64,000 nt of DNA from positions 475,868 through 539,867 of the forward strand of contig NZ_SSCL01000001.1 in NCBI RefSeq assembly GCF_005876955.1, read 5' to 3'. The stretch is from Sinomonas gamaensis. GTDB taxonomy: Bacteria; Actinomycetota; Actinomycetes; Actinomycetales; Micrococcaceae. Positions 1-7,822 of the stretch are shown piece by piece. Below the pieces are notes generated by a model, which was given only the letters and a program-made list of their open reading frames with translations, was not told the origin of the DNA and ran no database searches. Positions within the stretch are counted from its first letter, which is position 1. The number at the start of each line of letters is the position of its first letter. Made by a program: the position numbers and the translations under genes.

Positions 1-281
1 CCCTGGCCGACCACCACGGGCTCGCGGTCGCCCTGCACGATTGCACCGGACCGGTCTCACTCGCGGTCGCCGCCCACCTCGCCACTACAGCACCGAACAT
101 CCAGGTCCAGGAAGTGGCCAGAGCCTTCTACCACGGCTGGTATCCGCAGATAGCCAGCGGACTGCCGCATCTCGAGCGCGGTCGCCTCTCTCTTGCCGAA
201 GCGCCCGGCCACGGGATCGAGCTCACGGACGAATGGCTGCAGCACCCCGGAACTTCCAGGAGGAAGACCCTGCTGAAGTGA
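1..281 (+). CDS. C-terminal part of a mandelate racemase/enolase-superfamily dehydratase (5' end outside window)
   Basis: The frame is open from the window edge (codons in phase with base 3) to a TGA at 279-281 and gives about 92 residues. The sequence contains LHDCTGPVSLAVAAHLA followed by a VQEV element and a tail ending in an ELTDEW-like motif. That is the usual end of the barrel and capping domain in mandelate racemase/muconate-lactonizing enzymes and sugar-acid dehydratases. The catalytic Lys, Asp, Glu and His residues lie upstream and cannot be checked. Because it faces an operon for sugar-lactone and ketodeoxy-acid metabolism, an aldonate dehydratase (L-fuconate or related) would supply the missing pathway step, but that assignment is inferred from context. 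Codon use matches the neighbours. Confidence 0.75.
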   Translation, partial: LADHHGLAVALHDCTGPVSLAVAAHLATTAPNIQVQEVARAFYHGWYPQIASGLPHLERGRLSLAEAPGHGIELTDEWLQHPGTSRRKTLLK

Positions 282-351
282 TTCCACCGGCTCCGCGGGA
301 CGACGCCGGCCCGAGCGCTCGCGGACCCGGTCCCTCCACCGGACACCGCCA

Positions 352-1104
352 TCAGGCTGGGCGCAGGCGCAGGCCGTTCATTCCGCCGTCGACCGCCAAG
401 GAGACGCCAGTTGTTGAGCCGTTGAGCGGACTGGCCAGATAGGCGATTCCGGCGGCGACCTCCTCCGCAGAGACGAGCCTGCCGTGGGGCTGTCGTGCGT
501 TGAGTGCCGCCCGCTCGGCCGCCGGATCTTGCGCCTTGTTCAAGAGCCGGCTGACCCATGGAGTATCCGCCGTGCCAGGACTCACGCAGTTGACCCGGAT
601 GCCTTCTCGGATGTGGTCTGCGGCCATGGCGAGCGTCAGGGAGTAGACGGCACCCTTGCTGGCGGAGTAGAGGGCGCGCTGGGGAAGCCCAGCGGTAGCC
701 GCGATGGAGGAGGTATTCACGATTGCACCATGGTCGGACTTCCTCAGGTGGGGGAGTGCTGCTCGGGACACCCGGACAATCCCGAGGACGTTCACCTCGA
801 ACACCCGCCGCCACTCGTCGTCGTCATTGTCTTCGACGGTTCCTTGCGCGCCGATGCCCGCGTTGTTCACCACAATGTCGAGGCCCCCCAGGGTGCGGAC
901 GGCCTCGTCGACTGCTGTCTCGACGGAGGCCGCGTCGGCGACGTCGCACGTGATCCTGATGGCCCCTTCGGGGGCGGAGGCGGGAGCCAGATCCAGCACG
1001 GCAACCGCGCAGCCGCGCTCCATGAGGTAGGACGCGGTCGCCGCGCCGATTCCCGAGGCACCGCCGGTGACGATCGCCTTCAGGCCGTCAAACTCGGCTG
1101 CCAA
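352..1104 (-). CDS. SDR-family dehydrogenase, probable 2-keto-3-deoxy-L-fuconate 4-dehydrogenase
   Basis: This 250-residue classical short-chain dehydrogenase has the NAD(P)-binding TGGASGIG motif near residue 13, an NNAG motif near residue 80 and the catalytic YSASK. A PGTADTPWVSRLL segment followed by ARQPHGRLV resembles SDRs that oxidise 2-keto-3-deoxy sugar acids at C4. It is the last gene of the minus-strand operon and its ATG overlaps the end of the fumarylacetoacetate-hydrolase-family gene by 17 bp. In the non-phosphorylative L-fucose route it would make 2,4-diketo-3-deoxy-L-fuconate, the substrate of the preceding gene product. The SDR family is certain; the exact substrate is inferred from motif and operon. 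Confidence 0.85.
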   Translation of the reverse strand: MAAEFDGLKAIVTGGASGIGAATASYLMERGCAVAVLDLAPASAPEGAIRITCDVADAASVETAVDEAVRTLGGLDIVVNNAGIGAQGTVEDNDDDEWRRVFEVNVLGIVRVSRAALPHLRKSDHGAIVNTSSIAATAGLPQRALYSASKGAVYSLTLAMAADHIREGIRVNCVSPGTADTPWVSRLLNKAQDPAAERAALNARQPHGRLVSAEEVAAGIAYLASPLNGSTTGVSLAVDGGMNGLRLRPA

Positions 1105-1963
1105 TTTGGGCTTCCTTCCCGGCTCGCTGGGTGTAGTTCTGCCGCTGCCTGCCGAGTCCCTCGATCTCGAGTTCGACGACGTCCCCGTCCTTCAGGTAAG
1201 GGAACCGACCGGACAGGGCCACGCCCTCGGGGGTTCCCGTGAGGATCAAGTCCCCGGGCTCGAGTTCCATGTACTGGCTGAGGTCGTGCACGAGGTGGGT
1301 GACGTCGAAGATCATGTCGGCAGTGGAGGAATCCTGACGCGGCTCGCCGTTGACCCAGCTCCGGAGGCGGAGACCCGATGGATCTACTTCGTCAGGAGTC
1401 ACGAGTACCGGGCCCAACGGAAGATAGCCCTTGATGCACTTGCCCTTGCTCCATTGGCCGCCCGATTCCTCGAGCTGGTAGGTGCGCTCCGAGAGGTCGT
1501 TTGCCGTGACGTAGCCGGCGATGCACTCTCTCGCGTCATCCGGGGAGGAGAGGTAGGCAGCAGGCTTGCCGATGACGACGCCGAGTTCGACCTCCCAGTC
1601 CGTCTTCTCGGAGTTCTCGGGAATGGTGACGGTGTCGAAGGGCCCCGCGACCGTGTTGGGGGTCTTGAAGAAGATGATCGGCCGCGCAGGTGGGGCGGAG
1701 CCTGACTCCGCGGCGTGGGCCGCGTAGTTCTGCCCGATGCACACCACCGCACCCGGGCGGGCGATGGGCGCCCCGACCCGTATCCCCTCAATATCGACTT
1801 CTGGGAGTGCTCCCTGGGCGAGGGCCTCAGCGGCCCTGCGCGGCCCATCTGCCCAGAAGGCGCCGTCCAAATCCCGGGTGAGAGGGCTGAGCGAGTAGGC
1901 ATGGCCGTCCTGGACGACGACGGGCTGCTCGCTTCCGGCTTCTCCGATCCGCATGAATTTCAT
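1088..1963 (-). CDS. Fumarylacetoacetate hydrolase-family protein, probable 2,4-diketo-3-deoxy-L-fuconate hydrolase
   Basis: The ATG at 1963 follows a GGGAG ribosome-binding site and gives 291 residues; the frame runs on upstream but the added residues overlap the preceding gene and look unlike the family. The C-terminal two thirds is a standard FAH domain with CIGQNYAAHAAES, metal-binding acidic residues in WEVELGVVIGK, and LILTGTPEGVA followed by GDVVELEIEGLG. FAH proteins cleave C-C bonds of acylpyruvates with Mg or Mn; the sugar-acid members release pyruvate and a short acid such as L-lactate from diketo-deoxy acids. The start overlaps the aldo/keto reductase stop by four bases (ATGA), implying translational coupling. 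Confidence 0.85.
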   Translation of the reverse strand: MKFMRIGEAGSEQPVVVQDGHAYSLSPLTRDLDGAFWADGPRRAAEALAQGALPEVDIEGIRVGAPIARPGAVVCIGQNYAAHAAESGSAPPARPIIFFKTPNTVAGPFDTVTIPENSEKTDWEVELGVVIGKPAAYLSSPDDARECIAGYVTANDLSERTYQLEESGGQWSKGKCIKGYLPLGPVLVTPDEVDPSGLRLRSWVNGEPRQDSSTADMIFDVTHLVHDLSQYMELEPGDLILTGTPEGVALSGRFPYLKDGDVVELEIEGLGRQRQNYTQRAGKEAQIGSRV

Positions 1964-2979
1964 CGGGCTGCTCCCTTCTGTTTGGAGGATTCTGTCGTGG
2001 CGGGAGTGGGGACGGTGTCGATCAGTCCGCGCTCCTCCAGCTCCTTCCACAGGGCCTGCGGGACCTCGTGGGACGCCAGGGCAACGTTCCGCTCCACTTC
2101 GGCAGCTGTGCGCATTCCCACCGCCACACCGATCACCACGGGCTCTCGGAAGGGAAATGCAAGGGCCGCCGCCGGCAGGGTCGTGCCGTGCCGCTCGCAG
2201 ATCTCGGCGAGCAGGTTGGCGCGATCGAGGAGTTCCGCGGGAGCCGGAGCGTAGTTGTAGGTCGCGCCCAGGGCCGGCCTGTCCTTGGAGAGGAGCCCGG
2301 AATTGAACACTCCGACATTGACGACGGCGACTCCGCGTTCGGCACAGGCCGGCAGGAGGTCCTGCCGTGCCCCCTGTTCGAGGAGTGTGTAGCGGCCGGC
2401 GAGCATGACGACATCCACGTCGGTCTCGGTCACGAACCGGTGCAGCATCGCGGACTGGTTCATGCCGGCCCCATAGGCGCCGATGACGCCCTCGTCCCGC
2501 AGCTGGGACAGTGCCGGGACGGCGCCCTCGAGTGCCTCGGCCCAGTAGTCGTCCGGGTCGTGGATGTAGACGATGTCGATGCGGTCCGTCCCGAGGCGCG
2601 CGAGGCTCTCCTCGATCGAGCGTAGCACTCCATCGCGGGAGTAGTCGCGCACGCGCACGAGCTCAGCGCCGACGTCGAACCCCTCCGTGTCCCTGCCTGC
2701 TGCTCTCGGGTTGGGGCGGATGAGCCTGCCGACCTTCGTCGAGAGGACGTAATCCCCGCGGGGCCTGCCCCGCAGCGCTTCGCCGAGCCGTCTCTCGGAC
2801 AGGCCCAGCCCATAGTGGGGGGCAGTGTCGAAGTAGCGGACGCCGTGCTCCCAAGCAGCATCAACCGCTGCCATAGCGTCCGCATCGCTGACCTCCCGGT
2901 ACAGGTTGCCGATGGGAGCGCCGCCGAAGCCGAGGGAAGTCAGGGCGACGTTTGTGCCGGGGATGGTGCGCTTCTCCAT
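1960..2979 (-). CDS. Aldo/keto reductase, probable L-fucose (D-threo-aldose) 1-dehydrogenase
   Basis: This 339-residue aldo/keto reductase has the catalytic set visible: Asp and Tyr in YFDTAPHYGLGLSERRLG, Lys in LSTKVGR, and His in VYIHDPDD. Members with this pattern oxidise L-fucose, D-arabinose or pyridoxal with NAD(P), giving a lactone from the sugar. The frame could start one codon earlier at a TTG, but the ATG at 2979 overlaps the lactonase stop as TGATG, so I chose it. It sits between the mutarotase/lactonase genes and the diketo-acid hydrolase, which fits the first oxidation step of non-phosphorylative L-fucose catabolism. Substrate is inferred. Confidence 0.85.
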   Translation of the reverse strand: MEKRTIPGTNVALTSLGFGGAPIGNLYREVSDADAMAAVDAAWEHGVRYFDTAPHYGLGLSERRLGEALRGRPRGDYVLSTKVGRLIRPNPRAAGRDTEGFDVGAELVRVRDYSRDGVLRSIEESLARLGTDRIDIVYIHDPDDYWAEALEGAVPALSQLRDEGVIGAYGAGMNQSAMLHRFVTETDVDVVMLAGRYTLLEQGARQDLLPACAERGVAVVNVGVFNSGLLSKDRPALGATYNYAPAPAELLDRANLLAEICERHGTTLPAAALAFPFREPVVIGVAVGMRTAAEVERNVALASHEVPQALWKELEERGLIDTVPTPATTESSKQKGAAR

Positions 2980-3853
2980 CAATCGGTCCTTTCGTGCGGG
3001 AGGTCGGGCTCGAATCCGTAGAACTGGCCAGCCGTGCGGGCTGCCACGCTTGTCCTCTCCTCAGCGGTGGCCCCTTCGAGGGCCGGCCCGAGGACAAGGT
3101 CCACCCATGCCATGTACTGCTCGTTCGTCTGTGAGGAGACGGGCCAGTCGCTGCCGAGCATGCACCGGTGGGCTCCGAAGAGTGAGAGGGTCTCCGCGAG
3201 GTAGGGGAGAGCCTGCTCGGACAGGGGGCGGTGGGGGGCGGCTTCCGGGGCGGCGCCGGATAGTTTGACCGAAACGTTCTCCAGACGCGCCAAGCGCCGC
3301 ATCCCCTCACGCCACTCTGCCAGGGCCCCGTCGGCGATGGGGGGCTTGCCCATGTGGCCAGCACGATCGGCAGCTCAGGCAGGCGCTCGGCGAACCGGGT
3401 GAGCGCTCCGAGCTGTTGCCACCGGATACAGGCGTCGAAGACCAGTCCGGCGCGGGCCACGGCGCGCGCTCCGGCGATGGTGGGTTCGGCGGTGATGAAG
3501 GCGGGATCGCAGTCCTGCAGCAGGCGCCTCACGCCCTTGACCAGGTGCCTTTCGGCGAGAGCCTCGAGATGCGATCCGATGCCGGCGCCGAGTTCCAGCG
3601 GGGCGAAGGCGACGATGGCCGAGAGCTCAGGCCAGGTGTGGCCGAGAACCCAGTCGACCTCGGCGATGCCCTGTTCCGCTCCGCAGTCAGCCTGGACGAA
3701 CACCGCCCCGGCTCGCCGCCCGTGCGCCGCCGGGAGGTCCTCCGGGAGGAACTCCCGGTTCAGCTCAGGCGTAGCCTTCAGCCACTCGTAGTCGAGCCTC
3801 GCCGGGTCCCACACGTGGAGGTGGGCGTCGACGAAGTGGGGGGTCCCGCTCAT
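2979..3853 (-). pseudogene. Amidohydrolase-2 family sugar lactonase (L-fuconolactonase-like), broken by a one-base frameshift
   Basis: Two overlapping frames together make one amidohydrolase of about 291 residues. The N-terminal frame from ATG 3853 begins with FVDAHLHVWDP, the first metal-binding motif, and runs to about 3357 (ELPIVLA). The C-terminal frame picks up as HMGKPPIADGALAEW and continues through KLSG and MLGSDWPV to the stop at 2979. A single missing G on the plus strand near 3356-3357 would restore a continuous VLA-HMGKPPI reading, which matches the conserved HxGKP element. Both halves are well conserved, so this is either a very recent loss or an assembly error. As read, translation would stop before the C-terminal catalytic residues. 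The start overlaps the mutarotase stop by four bases. Confidence 0.85.
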
Positions 3854-4281
3854 CTCACCGGCCCTACCGTGCGGACGCCGATTGTGAGCAGGAGATTCGC
3901 GTATGGCCTCACGTCCCCGCTGGCGATCACGATCGCGACATCCGGCTGGCAGGCCGCCTCGTAGAAGGCGAAGCGCTCGTGCATCGTGAACGGCACGCCC
4001 TGCCCGAGGACGTCCTCGTAGCCCCGCGAAGCCTCGGATGTGGTCCCGTCCGCCGTGGCCATCACTGCCGCGGCCTCGATCGGCACGGCCTCGACGAGCA
4101 CTTCGAGGATCTGGTCCACCGTGAGCAACCCGGGCCGCAGGTTGAGCGGGACGCGCACGGCCGAGGCTGCGGCCCCGGTGTTGTGCGGATAGTTCGCGTC
4201 CGCGATCAGGATCTGGGAGCCGTGCCCGGATTCTGCGAGGGCCCGGAGGAGGACAGGGTGGGTGAGCGAATAGTTGATCAC
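3850..4281 (-). CDS. RbsD/FucU-family sugar mutarotase, probable L-fucose mutarotase
   Basis: The 143-residue protein starts at a GTG preceded by GAGGAG and matches the length of FucU/RbsD proteins. It begins with INYSLTHPVLLRALAESGHG, which holds the conserved His of the HPxLL motif, and then ILIADANYP. Near the C-terminus FAFYEAACQPDVAIVIASGD and YANLLLTIGV are typical of FucU. The enzyme interconverts alpha and beta anomers and so feeds the correct anomer to the aldose dehydrogenase three genes on. It is the first recognisable gene of the operon. Its start codon overlaps the stop of a short upstream frame (GTGA). Confidence 0.9.
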   Translation of the reverse strand: MINYSLTHPVLLRALAESGHGSQILIADANYPHNTGAAASAVRVPLNLRPGLLTVDQILEVLVEAVPIEAAAVMATADGTTSEASRGYEDVLGQGVPFTMHERFAFYEAACQPDVAIVIASGDVRPYANLLLTIGVRTVGPVR

Positions 4282-4442
4282 GCAAGCTCCTCTTCTACGC
4301 TTTCTACGCTGCTGGCGACGACGATCCCGTAGCTCCCGCTCAGCTCCGTCTCGCGCCACAGCTCCACTCGCCACGGCACCAACATGACACGGCACGGGGC
4401 TGCGTCCTCCGCACCAGGCAGAGAATATCGCGGTTTCGCCAT
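4278..4442 (-). other. Short frame coupled to the mutarotase start: possible 3' remnant of a lost upstream cistron or a small leader ORF
   Basis: An open frame of up to 54 codons (inner ATG at 4385 gives 35 codons) ends in a TGA that overlaps the GTG of the mutarotase gene as GTGA. All other junctions in this operon also overlap by one to seventeen bases. The last ~35 codons read like protein (VPWRVELWRETELSGSYGIV), whereas the upstream part has poorer codon composition. No good ribosome-binding site precedes the inner ATG. It may be the stump of a deleted first operon gene or a translated leader. I do not recognise a family, and it could be chance. Confidence 0.25.
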
Positions 4443-4558
4443 CTGGCCGCCGTCGCGCGCGGCAATGCTGTTGACGTTCCACGGCAAGGCTTGGCCGAAG
4501 GCCCGACGTTTGGAATAGTGGGAGCCAACAATGGCCTCGCAAACACCTGTTCTTTGGC

Positions 4559-4936
4559 GTGAGCAAACACCATCCTTCAATCCCAATTGACCTCGGGCAG
4601 ATCAGCACGGTCCTCCTCGCGGATTGGCCGTCATCTGACGTGCCGAGGTCCTTGGTCGAGGCTGGCTTTCGAGTGATCGTCAAGGGCGGCCCCGACGACA
4701 AGTTCGTCGAGTGGTCGCCCTCGGGCGATCACGTCCAAGTGGCCGACTTCGACGCAGACATCCTGTATGTCCACCGCCCGCTTGCCGAGCTTCCGCACCT
4801 GATCGATCTCGGGAGACGTCATAACGTCAGCGCCGTCTGGCGCGACCCAGCTCCCGACTCCGCCAGCTTCCGGGAACTCGTCGAGGCTGCCCACCTGGTC
4901 TACGTCGACGAATGCGCAATCACCGCAGCCCTCTGA
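4559..4936 (+). CDS. CoA-binding-domain-like small protein
   Basis: This 125-residue protein reads from a GTG. It begins with a Rossmann-like strand (TVLLADWPSSDVP), then RVIVKGGPDD, ILYVHRPLAELPHLIDLGRR, AVWRDPAPDS and a closing HLVYVDECAITAAL. The order resembles the CoA-binding (succinyl-CoA-synthetase alpha-like) fold seen in small stand-alone actinobacterial proteins. No catalytic residue is evident and the function is unknown. It is divergent from the fucose-type operon across about 280 bp, in which I could not find a convincing promoter. A minus-strand frame of similar size across it has no family resemblance. Confidence 0.6.
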   Translation: MSKHHPSIPIDLGQISTVLLADWPSSDVPRSLVEAGFRVIVKGGPDDKFVEWSPSGDHVQVADFDADILYVHRPLAELPHLIDLGRRHNVSAVWRDPAPDSASFRELVEAAHLVYVDECAITAAL

Positions 4937-5056
4937 GTCTCGATAGGACCGGTAGTGCGACCACTGCGTCACGATGGCTGCGGCAAGATCTGGTTCAGTT
5001 CCGCGTCAGGCGGTAGCCGATCTATGTGAAGTCTTCGCCTTGGTAGCGTTCACCAC

Positions 5057-5497
5057 ATGGCCATCAAACTCGACAACGTTGGGATCGCTGTTCGCGACCT
5101 CGAAGCCGCAATCTCATTCTTCACCGACCTTGGTCTCACGGTCGTCGGCCGCGACACCATCAGTGGCGAGTGGGCCGACACCGCCGTCGGCCTCGACGGA
5201 AATCACGCCAAGATCGCGGTGCTCCAGACGCCAGACGGTCACGGGCGCCTCGAGTTTTTCGAATACATCCACCCGGATGCGATCGAGACCGAACCTACCC
5301 TGCCAAACGAGATCGGCATGCACCGCGTCGCCTTCCAGGTCGACGACATCGAAGATGCCTTGGCGATTGCCGCAAAACACGGCTATCGCCCGCTTCGCGG
5401 CGTGGCCACCTACGAGGGCATCTACAAGCTCACATATCTCCGCGGTCCGAGCGGAATCCTTGTGATGTTCGCCCAGGAACTCAAGCAGACATCGTGA
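5057..5497 (+). CDS. VOC-family (glyoxalase/bleomycin-resistance fold) protein
   Basis: The 146-residue protein holds two beta-alpha-beta-beta-beta modules. The first starts with KLDNVGIAVRDLEAAISFFTDLGL and the second with IGMHRVAFQVDDIEDALAIAAKHGY, ending in GPSGILVMFAQEL. Putative metal ligands are His in MHRVAF and Glu in GRLEFFEY; the first-module His is replaced by Gly (DNVGIAV), which weakens a glyoxalase I assignment. It may be an isomerase, dioxygenase or binding protein of the VOC superfamily. It stands alone, convergent with the kinase gene downstream. Confidence 0.8.
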   Translation: MAIKLDNVGIAVRDLEAAISFFTDLGLTVVGRDTISGEWADTAVGLDGNHAKIAVLQTPDGHGRLEFFEYIHPDAIETEPTLPNEIGMHRVAFQVDDIEDALAIAAKHGYRPLRGVATYEGIYKLTYLRGPSGILVMFAQELKQTS

Positions 5498-5549
5498 ACA
5501 ACGAGCTCGTTGGTGCCGATGGGCCAGAGGCCCGGCCACAGGAAGCCTC

Positions 5550-6485
5550 TTAGCTCATGCGGGCATGTTCGTTGAGCAGGTCGTGGACAATCCGCAGGTT
5601 CGAGGCATCGCGCGGATCGCGGCCGTCGGATTCTGCGAGGCCGAGGAGCGCTTTCCATAACGCCCACCCTCGCGCTCGGGCCCACATTCCGTCGTCGTGG
5701 GCTACCGCCCGCCGGAAGGCTTCCCTGCTCTCGGCGTCGAACATCGTCCAGGCGATGACAAGATCGCAAGCCGGATCCCCCAGCCCGGAGGTCCCGAAGT
5801 CGATCACGGCCGCCAACTGGCCGCCTGAGACGAGAAGGTTCCCCGCTGCGATGTCGCCGTGGAACCAGACTGGGTTTCCAGTCCAGTTCGCCTCAAGAGC
5901 GCTGTCCCACACAGCCTCGGCAGTCGCTGTGTCGATGCGTCCTTCAAGGGTGCGGAGGCAGCGCCGGGTCTCCTCGTCGTAATGGGCAGGAGCGGCGCCA
6001 CGGAACCAGCTGTGCTCGCCGGCCTCCGGGGCGCCGTCGGTATCGCAGGCCTGCAGGGCACGCAGGAATTCGGCAATCGCTTCCGCGAATTCTGCTAGGT
6101 CGCCTATCTGAGCCCGGTCTGCCGCTTCGCCTTCGATCCAACGCCGGATCGACCACGGGAATGGATACCCCTCGCCTGGGCTACCCACGCCCAGGACGGT
6201 CGGGATCGGCACTGGCAGGCACGGTGCGAGTCGAGGAAGCCACTCGCTCTCCTTGGCCACCGCGGGAACGTAGCCGGAGGCTGTGGGCAGACGCACCGTC
6301 ATCGACTCTCCGAGACGGTAGGTCCGGTTGTCCCAGCCTTCGAATTCGGCAGGTTTCACGGGAAGGTCCGCCCATTGTGGAAACTGGGCGGCAACCAGAC
6401 GCCTGACTAGTCCGGCGTCAACCCCGGCGCGTCCGTCTTGGCTCGCAGCGATCACCCGAAGAAGGATGCCCCATAGGGCCGTCAC
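5550..6485 (-). CDS. Aminoglycoside phosphotransferase (APH)-family kinase
   Basis: The 311-residue protein has the APH/choline-kinase fold signature: the Brenner motif HGDIAAGNLL at residues 209-218 (Asp211 catalytic base, Asn216) and VIDFGTSGLGDPACDL from 227 with the Mg-binding Asp229. The N-terminal FEGWDNRTYRLGESMTVRLP corresponds to the nucleotide-binding lobe. Close relatives are annotated as aminoglycoside phosphotransferases but most are of unknown substrate; resistance cannot be inferred. The start is uncertain: the GTG at 6485 has no good ribosome-binding site and an internal GTG at 6452 would remove 11 residues. Confidence 0.85.
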   Translation of the reverse strand: MTALWGILLRVIAASQDGRAGVDAGLVRRLVAAQFPQWADLPVKPAEFEGWDNRTYRLGESMTVRLPTASGYVPAVAKESEWLPRLAPCLPVPIPTVLGVGSPGEGYPFPWSIRRWIEGEAADRAQIGDLAEFAEAIAEFLRALQACDTDGAPEAGEHSWFRGAAPAHYDEETRRCLRTLEGRIDTATAEAVWDSALEANWTGNPVWFHGDIAAGNLLVSGGQLAAVIDFGTSGLGDPACDLVIAWTMFDAESREAFRRAVAHDDGMWARARGWALWKALLGLAESDGRDPRDASNLRIVHDLLNEHARMS

Positions 6486-6618
6486 GTGGGAATACCCGTC
6501 TTTCCGCCGTTGAAAGCTCTGCCGTCCACGATCTCGCCGAGAACCAGCGCGGCCATCATTTTTCGCGGCTCTGTTACTCGTACGCTGGGTCGCCTTCCGG
6601 AGACAACCCCAGGCTGAT

Positions 6619-7632
6619 TCAGTTCGATGCGGGCGCCGAGCGCACGCGCCGCAGGACGCGCGCCTCGGCCAGCACGACAGCGAACCCGACTAGCACCCCG
6701 AGAACCGTCTCGACGGCCCGATCCGTGATCATCGCCTGCGCCGTGCCGGGCAGGGCAAGCCTGGTCATGAGCAGGATCAGTGGGGTGAAGAAGATCAGCG
6801 CCAGGGCGTAGTGGCGGACCATGAACAGCTCGGTCGGAAACTGCAGGGCCACGACCAGGACGCCCATCGCCAGCGTGGACGGGTGGAATGCGAAAATCGC
6901 CGCGCTCAGGCAGAGCCCGGCCAACGTACCAACGACTCGGTGGACGCCGCGCGTGAGCCGCCCGGAGATACCGGGCGCCGAGAGCGGAACGGCGGCGCCG
7001 GCCATCGCCCAGTGCGGGTGCCCGATGCCGATGGCCAGTGCGGCCAGTCCTGAGGTGGCAACGGCGATCGCATAGCCGCCGGCGCGCTTCAAGGACGGGA
7101 GCGCCGTCCGCGAAGATTGGGGTGGCCGAAATCGAGCCCGCGGCGAGGATGCGCCGATGGCGAGGGCGAACAGCGCTGAGGCCAGGGCGACGGCGGAGGC
7201 CGTGAAGGGGTCGGCACGGTTCAGGGCGGCACAGGCACCGAAGGCGAACAGGGCGAAGAAGGGCCCGGCCGGGCGGAAGCCGGCCCGGTCTGCGGCCAGG
7301 GACGCAAGCCCTGCGAACAGCGCCTCTCCAAGCACGAGGACCACCTCGGGCGCCTCCAATGCGGAGAGGGCCGACCCGAGCCCGACGCCGGCCACGAGGA
7401 GGGCAGCGGCGGCGGATTGGTGACGGAGGCGGGTAGCACGGTCGGCGCCCCGTCCGTACATCCCGGCGAAACCGCCGAACACCGCGTCGATCACCAGTTC
7501 TGGGCGTCCCACGAGCAACAGGACGACGGTGGGGATGCCGACGCCGAGCACCATCCTCAGGGCCGGCCAGTGGTCCTGCTCCGAGGGTCGGAGGGCGGCG
7601 AAGCCGCGGACGCGGGACACCAGCTGCCGCAC
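6619..7632 (-). CDS. FUSC-family (aromatic acid exporter-like) membrane protein
   Basis: The GTG at 7632 follows AAGGGAG and yields 337 residues. The protein is made of two sets of closely spaced hydrophobic helices, for example PTVVLLLVGRPELVIDAVFG, then a second block from HWAMAGAAVPL through RGVHRVVGTLAGLCLSAAIF. That second block is the FUSC/ArAE element with its conserved Arg-containing repeat. FUSC proteins are associated with efflux of aromatic carboxylates or fusaric acid, but most bacterial members are uncharacterised. A second FUSC protein lies at 48222-49295. A longer frame from 7680 is possible but adds residues with no ribosome-binding site. Confidence 0.8.
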   Translation of the reverse strand: MRQLVSRVRGFAALRPSEQDHWPALRMVLGVGIPTVVLLLVGRPELVIDAVFGGFAGMYGRGADRATRLRHQSAAAALLVAGVGLGSALSALEAPEVVLVLGEALFAGLASLAADRAGFRPAGPFFALFAFGACAALNRADPFTASAVALASALFALAIGASSPRARFRPPQSSRTALPSLKRAGGYAIAVATSGLAALAIGIGHPHWAMAGAAVPLSAPGISGRLTRGVHRVVGTLAGLCLSAAIFAFHPSTLAMGVLVVALQFPTELFMVRHYALALIFFTPLILLMTRLALPGTAQAMITDRAVETVLGVLVGFAVVLAEARVLRRVRSAPASN

Positions 7633-7822
7633 TTGAGTTCTCCCTTCGGGCGCCGCCGCGCCGCACGCGGGGACGAACACCTGCGTTTGACGCGGGCACT
7701 GGGCCCCTGCTGCATTTCAGCATACGTGCGGGCCGTCCGGAGACAGTGCATGGGCATCGACGGGGGAGTGGTTCGATCGGCAGTGCCATAGGCCGTCTCG
7801 TCGAGAAGCTGGTGCAGCTCGG

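Noticed and set aside
3005..3025. tRNA-like GGTTCGAATCC-type stretch
   Set aside because: It lies inside the lactonase coding sequence and no cloverleaf surrounds it; no tRNA was found elsewhere in the window.
2861..4285. Apparent single 474-codon frame joining lactonase N-terminus with unrelated sequence
   Set aside because: Its upstream part overlaps the mutarotase in another frame and its downstream part leaves the lactonase fold after the frameshift; the two-frame reading is better.
5526..5550. Weak hairpin AGAGGC/GCCTCT between the VOC and kinase genes
   Set aside because: Six-base arms with a long loop are too weak to call a terminator confidently.
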